64,000 nucleotides of DNA from an uncultured Porphyromonadaceae bacterium. Its GTDB lineage: Bacteria; Bacteroidota; Bacteroidia; Bacteroidales; Muribaculaceae. The translations under genes and the position numbers were made by a program. Under the pieces are notes generated by a model. That model searched no databases and was not told the origin of the DNA. It saw nothing but the letters and a program-made list of their open reading frames with translations. Below are positions 7,916-15,318 of this stretch, piece by piece. The stretch is from contig CAMWNP010000011.1 of the NCBI GenBank assembly GCA_947175645.1, forward strand, positions 1 through 64,000, read 5' to 3'. Each line of letters begins with the position of its first letter. Positions within the stretch are counted from its first letter, which is position 1.

Positions 7916-8233
7916 TTAATTCCTTCGCAGATAAGGAATGGAAACTGCCCCTATGAGAATCAGTGACACAATGGTCAGCATTACAGGTTGCATCAGGGCC
8001 GACACTGTCAGCACCGGATTGGAGATGATGTTTACTGCAGTGAGACACCAGAGTACTACAAGCAGTAATCCGCTAAGCGTGTAGGCTAATCGTTCCCAAC
8101 GGCTGAACAGAGGTGCCTGTTTTTCAGGAAGCCGGTTCATTGTTTTCTTTACAAACCAGGGATCACGGCGTTCAACCGGAAGTTCCTTCTTGATCAGTTC
8201 GCCGAGTTGGCGGTCTATTTCGGTTTTTTTCAT
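7916..8233 (-). CDS. Small membrane protein of the ECF sigma operon
   Basis: 105 residues: a charged N-terminal half (MKKTEIDRQLGELIKKELPVERRDPWF) and two predicted membrane helices (about 47-69 and 78-101), ending YLRRN. It starts 4 nt after the ECF sigma gene and must be co-transcribed with it. The layout, a cytosolic N-terminus plus membrane helices directly behind a sigma factor, is that expected of a small membrane partner or anti-sigma factor, but no zinc (ZAS) or other anti-sigma signature is present. A 70-bp degenerate copy of its 3-prime end lies downstream at 7221-7292. Confidence 0.75.
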   Translation of the reverse strand: MKKTEIDRQLGELIKKELPVERRDPWFVKKTMNRLPEKQAPLFSRWERLAYTLSGLLLVVLWCLTAVNIISNPVLTVSALMQPVMLTIVSLILIGAVSIPYLRRN

Positions 8234-8237
8234 AGTT

Positions 8238-8771
8238 TCATTTGTTTAGGAGTTGGCTTAACCGTGTGCGTGCACGGTTCAGATAACTTTTTACTGTTCC
8301 TTCCGGGCAGCCTGTGATCTGTGACACTTTTTTTATGGGAAGATCCTCCATGTAGAAAAGCAGAACTATGGTTTTTTCAGTGTCAGGAAGTTGGGCTATA
8401 GCGGTCTGCAGGTCCATTGATATGTCATTGCTTATTGATGGAGAGTGGTCAGGCTCGTTACCTGCAAAGATTTCATCCACAAGAACTTCCGGTGAGAATT
8501 TCCGGCGGTAGGTAATGAACTCATTGTAGGCGATACGGTAGAGCCATGTTTTGAAACGCGATATACCTTTGAACGAGCGGATAGAGAGATATGCTTTCAG
8601 GAACGTTTCCTGAGCCAGGTCATCACACAATGAAGCGTCACCGCCGGTGAGGTTATAGAGGAAGCGGCGCAGCCCTCCCTCATATTCCGTCACCAGTTGC
8701 CCGAAGGCATCACGATTGTCAGTCGCGATGCACCGGGCTATCAGTGAGAGTTCTTCAATCTTTGACAACAT
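8238..8771 (-). CDS. RNA polymerase sigma factor, ECF subfamily
   Basis: A 177-residue group-4 sigma factor. Region 2 is seen in DDLAQETFLKAYLSIRSF and ISRFKTWLYRIAYNEF. Region 4 (about 125-175) reads QLPDTEKTIVLLFYMEDLP followed by the helix-turn-helix ITGCPEGTVKSYLNRARTRL. There is no region 3 and no C-terminal extension. It is the middle gene of a three-gene leftward operon: lipoprotein (19 nt upstream), sigma, small membrane protein (4 nt downstream). The operon is preceded by a sequence fitting a consensus ECF promoter (9571-9598), so autoregulation is likely. The inducing signal is unknown. Confidence 0.94.
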   Translation of the reverse strand: MLSKIEELSLIARCIATDNRDAFGQLVTEYEGGLRRFLYNLTGGDASLCDDLAQETFLKAYLSIRSFKGISRFKTWLYRIAYNEFITYRRKFSPEVLVDEIFAGNEPDHSPSISNDISMDLQTAIAQLPDTEKTIVLLFYMEDLPIKKVSQITGCPEGTVKSYLNRARTRLSQLLNK

Positions 8772-8790
8772 GACTCGGCCAGGTTGTTAA

Positions 8791-9537
8791 TTATTTCAGA
8801 ATATTGTAGTAGTTCGCAAGGTAGGAGCCCCCGATCAGAAGAGGTATGACACCTATTACGGCTGCATCAAGTCCACCCCAGACGCCGAGCATAATTATCA
8901 GGCCGAGACCTATGGATACCAGGCGCAGACCATTAACACGGAGACGTTCGTTACGGGGCAGTGGAGGCGGTACCGTACCGTCGGCCTGGGCTGTTTTAAC
9001 CTCACTCAAGTTGTTGTGAGAGACAGAGTTGTTGTAAAACTCCGCGGGAAGGTGATAGTTTGCTGCAATGGCCGCTTCTATGACCTTATTGCGATTGCGC
9101 ATCCGGAAGTAGAAAAACAGTAGGATGATGGCGGCGATCAGAACTATCATCACGCATGGAATTACCACGCTTACTATGGCCACTACGCTCCGCTGCTCGT
9201 TTTTCTCCCTCTGAAGGTTAAGCCAATCGTTGTTGTTATTGTTGACACTTATCTTTATATCGGGCATCTTCGGCATGACAGACTGTATACCGGAAGATAT
9301 GCTGTCACCTGCGGTGATCATTATTGTCTTGGTCATTATCTCCTCATCGCAGTTAAAGATGGTGTCGTTGAAATTGGTGTTCTGGAAAGCCTCGCGGAGG
9401 GCATCGTTTACGGCTTCCGTGATTTCATCGGTGTCAACCTGTGACTGACGGTAAGTCCAGTAATCTGAATCAGATTCGCAACTGCTCAGAAGCAGACCGA
9501 TGGCGAACAATGGTAAAAGTAAAATGCTTTTCTTCAT
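8791..9537 (-). CDS. Membrane-anchored lipoprotein, first gene of the ECF sigma operon
   Basis: 248 residues. It begins with a lipoprotein signal (LLLSSC, acyl Cys20). Residues 21-115 are an acidic, Asn-rich external domain, followed by a membrane helix at about 118-144, a cytosolic stretch (RMRNRNKVIEAAIAANYHLPAEF) and a second hydrophobic pair at about 203-243. The C-terminal part resembles what I recall of DUF6249 proteins, which are often encoded beside ECF sigma factors in Bacteroidales; that name is tentative. Lying first behind the ECF promoter and 19 nt before the sigma gene, it may be a sensor or regulator of the sigma factor (inference). Confidence 0.82.
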   Translation of the reverse strand: MKKSILLLPLFAIGLLLSSCESDSDYWTYRQSQVDTDEITEAVNDALREAFQNTNFNDTIFNCDEEIMTKTIMITAGDSISSGIQSVMPKMPDIKISVNNNNNDWLNLQREKNEQRSVVAIVSVVIPCVMIVLIAAIILLFFYFRMRNRNKVIEAAIAANYHLPAEFYNNSVSHNNLSEVKTAQADGTVPPPLPRNERLRVNGLRLVSIGLGLIIMLGVWGGLDAAVIGVIPLLIGGSYLANYYNILK

Positions 9538-9570
9538 GTGGATTATGTTTTTTGGATTTTGTTTTTCTCT

Positions 9571-9598
9571 TTGACGTCAGTCAATGACGGAAGGTTAC
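9571..9598 (-). promoter_or_regulatory. Predicted ECF-type promoter of the sigma operon
   Basis: On the minus strand GTAACC (9593-9598) and CGTCAA (9571-9576) are separated by exactly 16 bp. This is the classical ECF arrangement of an AAC-containing -35 and a CGTC -10. It ends about 33 nt before the lipoprotein ATG. Two palindromes overlap it: TGACGTCA at 9572-9579 and the perfect 7-1-7 palindrome GTTACATGATGTAAC at 9594-9608. No TAnnTTTG was found here. Confidence 0.6.
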
Positions 9599-9692
9599 AT
9601 GATGTAACTAATTTTACATTATTTAACATTTAAGATTGCTCGTGTAAGTTCAATCCGTGGAGTAAAAACACAAACTTACGAAAAAAAAGTCG

Positions 9693-9700
9693 TAAATTTG
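9693..9700 (+). promoter_or_regulatory. -7 element TAAATTTG for tpiA
   Basis: TAAATTTG matches TAnnTTTG and lies 28 nt before the tpiA ATG. Confidence 0.7.
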
Positions 9701-9728
9701 CACCATAAACTAAATTCAATCTACAATT

Positions 9729-10484
9729 ATGAGAAAAAATATTGTTGCAGGTAACTGGAAAATGAACACCACCCTTCAGGAAGGTGTGGCTCTTGCTAAA
9801 GAAGTAAACGAAGCGCTCAAAGGCGCAACCCCCAAATGTGATGTAATCATCTGTGTTCCCTTCACTCATCTGGCTTCAATAAACGCTGAGATTGACCAGA
9901 ATAAACTTGGTCTGGGTGCGGAAAACTGCGCTGATCACAAGAGCGGTGCCTACACCGGTGAAGTGTCAGCATCAATGGTAGCCTCAACCGGTGCTACATA
10001 CGTGATCCTCGGTCACTCTGAACGTCGTCAGTACTATGGTGAGACCTCTGAAACTCTCCGTGAGAAACTCGCTCTCGCCTTCGAAAATAACCTCACTCCC
10101 ATCTTCTGCATCGGCGAAGTGCTTGAAGAACGTGAAAACGAAACTCACTTTGAAGTTGTTAAGAAACAGATTGAAGAAGCACTCTTCAACCTCTCTGCTG
10201 AAGAATTCGGCAAAGTAATCCTCGCTTACGAACCCGTATGGGCTATCGGTACCGGCAAAACCGCTACCGATGATCAGGCTCAGGAAATGCATGCCTTTAT
10301 CCGCAGCGTGATCGCAGAAAAATATGGCAAGGAAGTCGCTGACAACACCTCAATCCTTTACGGTGGCAGTTGCAAACCTTCAAACGCAGCCGCTCTCTTC
10401 GCTAAACCCGACGTTGACGGTGGTCTGATTGGTGGCGCTTCTCTTGACTGCGCTTCATTCATGGGTATAGTTAATGCATTCTGA
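9729..10484 (+). CDS. tpiA: Triosephosphate isomerase
   Basis: Interconverts dihydroxyacetone phosphate and glyceraldehyde 3-phosphate. Active-site residues are all present: Asn9/Lys11 (GNWKMN), His96 (ILGHSERR), Glu168 ([12 protein letters not shown]) with the phosphate-gripping loop after it, and the C-terminal [10 protein letters not shown] phosphate motif. At 251 residues it is full length. Codons look strongly biased towards a small set, consistent with high expression. It has its own promoter and a hairpin terminator at 10511-10543. Confidence 0.98.
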   Translation: MRKNIVAGNWKMNTTLQEGVALAKEVNEALKGATPKCDVIICVPFTHLASINAEIDQNKLGLGAENCADHKSGAYTGEVSASMVASTGATYVILGHSERRQYYGETSETLREKLALAFENNLTPIFCIGEVLEERENETHFEVVKKQIEEALFNLSAEEFGKVILAYEPVWAIGTGKTATDDQAQEMHAFIRSVIAEKYGKEVADNTSILYGGSCKPSNAAALFAKPDVDGGLIGGASLDCASFMGIVNAF

Positions 10485-10510
10485 TAGGAAAGATAAACAT
10501 TAAATAAAAA

Positions 10511-10543
10511 AAGGGGCGATGAGCCATTGTTCATCACCCCTTT
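10511..10543 (+). terminator. Hairpin terminator after tpiA
   Basis: AAGGGG-c-GATGA pairs with TCATC-a-CCCCTTT across an 8-nt loop, followed by TTTATTTTCTTATTT. It sits 26 nt after the tpiA stop, ahead of the SPOR gene. Confidence 0.8.
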
Positions 10544-10568
10544 ATTTTCTTATTTAAAACACCTGATT

Positions 10569-11057
10569 ATGTCAATCCACGGTTATTCTGCAGTCATTGC
10601 TGCTGTCCTGATGGCAATTCCTTGCATCGCAAGGGGTGAAACACCCAAGGTTATGCAACTTATAGAACAGGATTCAATCATCACCATCGTTCAGCCGGCT
10701 TCACTTGAAAACAGGCTGATTGGAAAAGCAGTTGCCGGTGATTCTGTTGCCGGAGAATTGGAAAAAGTGGATTCGGTTGAGCCGGTTACGGTGGTGACCG
10801 GTGGCTATAGGGTTCAGGTGTTTGCCGATAATAACGCACGTACGGCCAAGGATGAGGCGCGTGCGAAGGCAATGGCTATCCGTGAGCAGTTGCCCCATCT
10901 TGCAACTTATGTTACTTACGAGGCTCCTTACTGGAGGTTACGTGTGGGTGACTTCCGTTCAGAGAGCGATGCCGAGGCCGCTGCCGCCGAAATCAAGCAT
11001 TATTTCCCGAATATCTCCCGTGAGGTCCGCGTGGTTCGTGACCGTATAAATCGCTGA
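10569..11057 (+). CDS. Exported SPOR-domain protein
   Basis: 162 residues. The start at 10569 gives a signal peptide (MSIHGYSAVIAAVLMAIPCIARG); an in-frame upstream ATG at 10527 lies inside the terminator and is rejected. Residues about 78-158 form a SPOR domain (GYRVQVFADNNARTAKDEA, then YWRLRVGDFRSESDAEAA), which binds denuded glycan strands of septal peptidoglycan. The periplasmic location is inferred from the signal peptide. folE starts 69 nt later on the same strand. Confidence 0.87.
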   Translation: MSIHGYSAVIAAVLMAIPCIARGETPKVMQLIEQDSIITIVQPASLENRLIGKAVAGDSVAGELEKVDSVEPVTVVTGGYRVQVFADNNARTAKDEARAKAMAIREQLPHLATYVTYEAPYWRLRVGDFRSESDAEAAAAEIKHYFPNISREVRVVRDRINR

Positions 11058-11126
11058 CAAACGTTCAGGTATTCTGCCATGCCTGCCATCATCTTTTCAT
11101 AATTCGTTTGACTACTTCTTCTATCA

Positions 11127-11711
11127 ATGACATCTTCGGATAAGAGTTTTCAGGATAAGACCGAGGCACTTGCCTATCATTTCAAGAAAATCATAGAACT
11201 CCTGGGCGATGACCCGCAGCGTGAGGGTCTGCTTAAAACACCTGAGCGTGCCGCTAAGGCAATGTTATTCGCAACGCAGGGCTATCATCAGGATCCGCAG
11301 GAGGTGATGACTCAGGCGATATTTGAAGATGGCGGGTCACGGATGATTGTTGTGCGCGATATTGAGTTTTATTCATTCTGCGAACATCACATCCTTCCTT
11401 TCTTCGGTAAGATTTCCATAGGTTATATACCTGACGGTAAGATGGTTGGTTTGAGCAAACTTGCCCGATTGGTTAATGTGGTAGCCCGCAGGCTTCAGGT
11501 TCAGGAACGGCTGACAGCCGAGGTATGTGCTGCTGTAAATGAGGCTTTGAAACCCAAAGGTGTGATAGTTGTCTGTCGTGCAGAGCATCTATGCATGAAG
11601 ATGCGTGGCGTGGAGAAGCAGGATTCTTCAACAGTAACAATTCACGACTCCGGTCTTTTCTCTGCCGATGCCACCCTGCGTGCTGATTTCTTCGAGTCGC
11701 TAAAGCATTAA
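11127..11711 (+). CDS. folE: GTP cyclohydrolase I
   Basis: Converts GTP to dihydroneopterin triphosphate, the first step of folate (and pterin) synthesis. The 194-residue protein has the zinc ligands Cys85 and His88 (FCEHHILPFFGK) and Cys156 (EHLCMKMRG), plus the family segment VARRLQVQERLTAEV. Length is normal. Element R2 begins 26 nt after the stop; its leading hairpin may be the terminator. Whether it shares an mRNA with the SPOR gene is uncertain. Confidence 0.97.
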   Translation: MTSSDKSFQDKTEALAYHFKKIIELLGDDPQREGLLKTPERAAKAMLFATQGYHQDPQEVMTQAIFEDGGSRMIVVRDIEFYSFCEHHILPFFGKISIGYIPDGKMVGLSKLARLVNVVARRLQVQERLTAEVCAAVNEALKPKGVIVVCRAEHLCMKMRGVEKQDSSTVTIHDSGLFSADATLRADFFESLKH

Positions 11712-11737
11712 AACAAGAACATTCAATAAGAATAAAA

Positions 11738-11900
11738 GAGGGTGTGTCAAAACAAAAATTTTGGCACACCCTCTTAAGGTTTGTTAGAATAGGTCAGATG
11801 TTAAGCGCTGAGGATGAGGAAGATAGGAGCATACATAAGTATGTGACTGAGTCCGAATTCCGAAAGCAACGACACAGATGACCTATTATGACACACCGCC
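11738..11900 (+). repeat. R2, copy of the roughly 165-bp dispersed element
   Basis: Hairpin at 11738-11773 (GAGGGTGTG with CACACCCTC), then the common body and a TTATGACACACC end. It is nearly identical to R1 and R3 by eye. It lies between folE (plus) and DUF1015 (minus), which end towards each other. The frame open in R1, R3 and R4 is closed here by a TGA after QRHR. Confidence 0.85.
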
Positions 11901-11919
11901 TTTTCGTTTTGTCAACCTG

Positions 11920-13167
11920 TTAATCTTCAAGATGGTGGATTACCAGTCCGGAGCGGAGTTTTGGCTCGAACCATGTGGTTTTGGGTGGCATGATGTTGCC
12001 GGTATCGGCGATGTCAATGAGTTGCTGCATAGTAACAGGATAAAGGGCAAGAGCCATTGCCATTTCTCCGGAGTCAACACGACGTTTGAGTTCACCTAAG
12101 CCACGGATACCACCAACGAAATCTATTCGTTTGTCAGAACGGAGGTCAGTGATACCGAGAATGTCTCGCAGAATAAGATCGCTGGAGATGGTCACGTCAA
12201 GTACACCAATAGGATCGGCATCGTTGTATCGGCCTTCCTTAGCGGTCAGGGAATACCACTTTCCTCCGAGATATAGAGAGAAGTTGTGAAGCGCAGAGGG
12301 AGTGTAGATTTCCTCCCCTTTATCTTCTACGATAAAGTTCTCTGAAATTTTCTTAAGGAATTCCTCCGGAGTGTTTCCGTTAAGATCCTTCACTACGCGG
12401 TTGTAATCGATAATCTTCAGGTGAGAGGCGGGGAAAGCCACGGCGAGGAAGTAGTTGTATTCCTCGTCACCCTTGTGTGCGGCGTTGGCTTTTGCTTTCT
12501 CGTTACCTACCAGTGCTGCTGCGGCGGTACGGTGGTGACCGTCAGCGATGTAAAGATAGGGGATTTTGTCAAACTCCTCGGTGATGGTTTTGATCATGTT
12601 GTCATCTTCTATCACCCAGAAGTGGTGACCGAATCCGTCGTTGGCTACAAAGTCATATTCCGGGGTCCCTGCGGTTACGGTGTCGATGATTTCCTGAAGT
12701 TTGTCATTGTCAGGGAAGGCGAAGAACACCGGTTCAATGTTGGCATTGTTGATGCGCACATGTTTCATGCGGTCCTCTTCCTTGTCACGGCGCGTCAGTT
12801 CATGCTTCTTGATGCGATTGTTCATGTAGTCATCGACGTTGGCTGCCAGAACAATGCCATACTGGGTTCTCCCCCCCATAGTCTGGGCGTAGATATAGTA
12901 ATGTTCCTTGTTATCCTGAACAAGCCATCCGTTTTTCCGGAAAGCGGTGAAGTTCTCCACTGCCTTGTCATAGACTTTGGGATCATGTTCATCTGTTCCC
13001 GGCTCGAAATCGATTTCCGGCTTTATGATATGATAAAGCGATTTTTCATTCCCTTCTGCTTCAGCGCGGGCCTCTTCAGAGTTGAGTACGTCATAAGGAC
13101 GTGAAGCCACTTCGGTAACCATAGATTTGGGTGGACGTATGCCACGGAACGGTTTTACTTTAGCCAT
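11920..13167 (-). CDS. DUF1015 family protein
   Basis: A 415-residue soluble protein of the DUF1015 family. Typical segments are VKPFRGIRPP at the N-terminus, SRPYDVLNSEEARAEAE, and LYIADGHHRTAAAAL about the middle, a His-His-Arg motif also seen in ParB-like kinase folds. Some relatives have been linked to serine metabolism or kinase activity, but no function can be claimed here. It starts 21 nt after purA and is likely part of a fur - purA - DUF1015 transcription unit. Confidence 0.88.
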   Translation of the reverse strand: MAKVKPFRGIRPPKSMVTEVASRPYDVLNSEEARAEAEGNEKSLYHIIKPEIDFEPGTDEHDPKVYDKAVENFTAFRKNGWLVQDNKEHYYIYAQTMGGRTQYGIVLAANVDDYMNNRIKKHELTRRDKEEDRMKHVRINNANIEPVFFAFPDNDKLQEIIDTVTAGTPEYDFVANDGFGHHFWVIEDDNMIKTITEEFDKIPYLYIADGHHRTAAAALVGNEKAKANAAHKGDEEYNYFLAVAFPASHLKIIDYNRVVKDLNGNTPEEFLKKISENFIVEDKGEEIYTPSALHNFSLYLGGKWYSLTAKEGRYNDADPIGVLDVTISSDLILRDILGITDLRSDKRIDFVGGIRGLGELKRRVDSGEMAMALALYPVTMQQLIDIADTGNIMPPKTTWFEPKLRSGLVIHHLED

Positions 13168-13188
13168 GTTGTCTGTGTTTTATGGTGG

Positions 13189-14475
13189 TTAAGATTTAAA
13201 AGAATCCCTTACGATAGTCTGTTCACGGTCAGGACCTACGGAGAGTATGGTGATGGGTGTTTCAAGTTCCTTTTCAAGGAAGGATATATAATCCTTGAAT
13301 TCCTTGGGGAACTGATCCTCGCTCTTTATCTTTGTAAGGTCAGTGTTCCATCCCGGGAGTTCAACATACACGGGGGTTATTTCATCCGCATCAATGGAGT
13401 AGGGCATGTATGTCAGAGTGTTACCTTGCTTGTCTTTGTAAGCCACGCATGCTTTTATGGTTTTGAAATCGTCAAGGACATCGGACTTCATCATTATCAG
13501 TTGGGTCACACCGTTAATCATGATGGCATATTTCAGGGCAACCAGATCAATCCATCCACAGCGGCGTTCACGTCCGGTCACCGCTCCGTATTCATGACCC
13601 AGATCACGTATCTTTTTCCCTGTTTCATCAAAAAGTTCTGTGGGGAATGGACCGCTGCCCACACGAGTGCAGTACGCTTTGAAGATACCGTAGACATCTC
13701 CGATTTTGTTTGGAGCCACTCCAAGTCCGGAGCATGCCCCGGCGGTGATTGTGTTGCTGGAGGTAACAAAGGGATAGGAGCCGTAGTCAACATCAAGCAT
13801 TGTGCCCTGGGCACCCTCGCAGAGCACACGTTTGTCATTCTTGAGCGCTTCATTGATGAACTGTTCTTCATCGATGATATCGTAGGTTTTGAGGTAGTCG
13901 ACTGCTTCAAGCCATTTTGATTCCAGTTCTTCCAGACCCTTCACCTCAGAGCCCATACTTTCAAGCATGGTCAGATGGCGGTTGCGTGCCGACTCATATC
14001 GGGTAGTAAAATCATGGAGCAGAGTGTCGCCCAGACGTAACCCGTTACGGCTGATTTTGTCTGTGTAGGTAGGACCGATCCCCTTACCGGTTGTCCCAAT
14101 TTTGGCACCACCCTTAGCCTTTTCGTTGGCGGCGTCAAGCAAGCGGTGGGTAGGCATTATCAGGTGGATTTTCTTGGCGAGTTTGAGAGCCTTGCGGATA
14201 TCCACACCACTCTCTTCCAGTGCCTTTGCCTCCTCCATGAACAGCACAGGATCAAGCACCACTCCATTACCTACAACATTAATTCTGCCGTTCTGAAACA
14301 CGCCTGACGGTATTGAACGGAGAACATATTTCTTATTGTCGAACTCAAGGGTGTGACCCGCGTTTGGACCTCCCTGGAAACGGGCTACTATGTCGTAGCG
14401 CGGAGTGAGTACATCCACAACTTTGCCTTTACCTTCGTCGCCCCATTGGAGTCCGAGCAGTACGTCAACCTTCAT
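13189..14475 (-). CDS. purA: Adenylosuccinate synthase
   Basis: GTP-dependent joining of IMP and aspartate on the path to AMP. The 428 residues start with the nucleotide-binding motif LLGLQWGDEGKGKVVD (catalytic Asp13). The switch-loop region FQGGPNAGHT and TTGKGIGPTYTDK are present, and GRERRCGWIDLV lies near 300. Full length. It follows the Fur-family gene with a 76-nt gap that contains a predicted hairpin (14502-14544), and precedes DUF1015 by 21 nt. Confidence 0.98.
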   Translation of the reverse strand: MKVDVLLGLQWGDEGKGKVVDVLTPRYDIVARFQGGPNAGHTLEFDNKKYVLRSIPSGVFQNGRINVVGNGVVLDPVLFMEEAKALEESGVDIRKALKLAKKIHLIMPTHRLLDAANEKAKGGAKIGTTGKGIGPTYTDKISRNGLRLGDTLLHDFTTRYESARNRHLTMLESMGSEVKGLEELESKWLEAVDYLKTYDIIDEEQFINEALKNDKRVLCEGAQGTMLDVDYGSYPFVTSSNTITAGACSGLGVAPNKIGDVYGIFKAYCTRVGSGPFPTELFDETGKKIRDLGHEYGAVTGRERRCGWIDLVALKYAIMINGVTQLIMMKSDVLDDFKTIKACVAYKDKQGNTLTYMPYSIDADEITPVYVELPGWNTDLTKIKSEDQFPKEFKDYISFLEKELETPITILSVGPDREQTIVRDSFKS

Positions 14476-14501
14476 AATCTTTAATCATTTTGTTTATCTG
14501 A

Positions 14502-14544
14502 CCGGGAGGTTGCTCCCCATGCTAAGAGGGGGTGATTCTCCCGG
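14502..14544 (-). promoter_or_regulatory. Hairpin in the leader between the Fur-family gene and purA
   Basis: CCGGGAG (14502-14508) pairs with CTCCCGG (14538-14544), with an inner CCCC (14515-14518) facing GGGGG (14528-14532). It lies 27 nt before the purA start and lacks a following U-run in the direction of purA transcription, so it is not a plain terminator. It may affect purA mRNA or translation, but it does not match a riboswitch I know. Confidence 0.45.
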
Positions 14545-14551
14545 GATTGGT

Positions 14552-15028
14552 TTATGTTTTCAGTTTCTCTTTCTTCATTTTGCGTAAGCAACCGTAACAA
14601 ATCCCGTGAATCTGAATCGAGAAGTATTCCGGACGGAAAAAGCGGCTTTTCCGTGCTTGAATATGTTGTGCCATCTCGTTGTCCGTGAAATCACGTATCT
14701 TACCGCAGATGGTGCATATTTCCTGGTAGCAACTCAAAGGTTCATTTGAATAGACCACCTCGTAGAATGCCTTCTGACTGCTAACTTTGTGTTGGCGCAG
14801 TATTCCTGCCAACTCAAACAGATGAATGTTGTTGTAGAGGGTTGCTCTGCTTATATTGAAGTTTGATTCGGCGAAGAAAGAACTCATATCGTCAACCGTG
14901 AACCTGCGTTTGAACTTGGTGAGGGCATCCAGGAGAGCAAGTCGCTCAGGGGTGCATCTCATTGACTTTTCAAGCAGATATTTCTGCAGCCTTTCACTGA
15001 GAACCGATTTGTTGTTCAACTTAGCCAT
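14552..15028 (-). CDS. Fur-family transcriptional regulator
   Basis: 158 residues: an N-terminal winged helix (about 10-90, with RCTPERLALLDAL and ISRATLYNNIHLFELAGIL) and a C-terminal domain with two Cys pairs, Cys105/Cys108 (CTICGK) and Cys144/Cys147 (CYGC), the structural zinc site. The HHDH-type segment that in Fur/Zur/PerR provides regulatory metal ligands is replaced by SNEPLSCYQE, so the sensed metal or signal is unclear. The -7 element at 15038-15045 leaves only 9 nt before the ATG. It lies upstream of purA on the same strand. Confidence 0.9.
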   Translation of the reverse strand: MAKLNNKSVLSERLQKYLLEKSMRCTPERLALLDALTKFKRRFTVDDMSSFFAESNFNISRATLYNNIHLFELAGILRQHKVSSQKAFYEVVYSNEPLSCYQEICTICGKIRDFTDNEMAQHIQARKSRFFRPEYFSIQIHGICYGCLRKMKKEKLKT

Positions 15029-15037
15029 AATCGTTCA

Positions 15038-15045
15038 CAAAAGTA
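15038..15045 (-). promoter_or_regulatory. -7 element TACTTTTG for the Fur-family gene
   Basis: The plus strand reads CAAAAGTA. Its distance to the start codon is 9 nt, predicting a 5-prime leader of only a few nucleotides. Confidence 0.65.
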
Positions 15046-15130
15046 GGAAAAATTCTTATGACTACCAATGAAAATGTGAAAAAAGTGGAATGGCACTGAT
15101 TCGTTTCCTATGCCGCATGGAGCATAAAAA

Positions 15131-15295
15131 TGGCGGTGTGTCATAATAGTCCATCTGTGTCGTTGCTTTCGGAATTCGGACTCAGTCACATACTTATGTA
15201 TGCTCCTGTCGTCCTCATCCTCAGCGCCTAACATCTGACCTATTCTAACACACCTTAAGAGGCTGTGCCAAAATTTTGAATTATGACACACCGTC
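15131..15295 (-). repeat. R3, copy of the dispersed element with 13-bp terminal inverted repeats
   Basis: Opposite orientation to R1, R2 and R4. Its two ends are perfect inverted repeats: GGTGTGTCATAAT at 15135-15147 and ATTATGACACACC at 15280-15292. The hairpin half (15259-15295) lies next to the 3-prime end of the leftward M16-like gene, so it could terminate that operon. The rest lies upstream of the Fur-family gene. Confidence 0.85.
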
Positions 15296-15318
15296 AACGC
15301 TATTATGGCAACGGTGGA

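Noticed and set aside
9571-9579. TGACGTCA as a CRE-like regulatory site
   Set aside because: The sequence is explained by the ECF -10 region. The resemblance to a eukaryotic motif has no meaning here.
12421-13104. Long rightward open frame (227 codons) inside the DUF1015 gene
   Set aside because: It is exactly antisense to a recognised family protein, has an unnatural Val/Phe-rich composition and no promoter.
13426-13920. Rightward open frame antisense to purA
   Set aside because: Shadow of purA coding sequence; no protein-like domain features.
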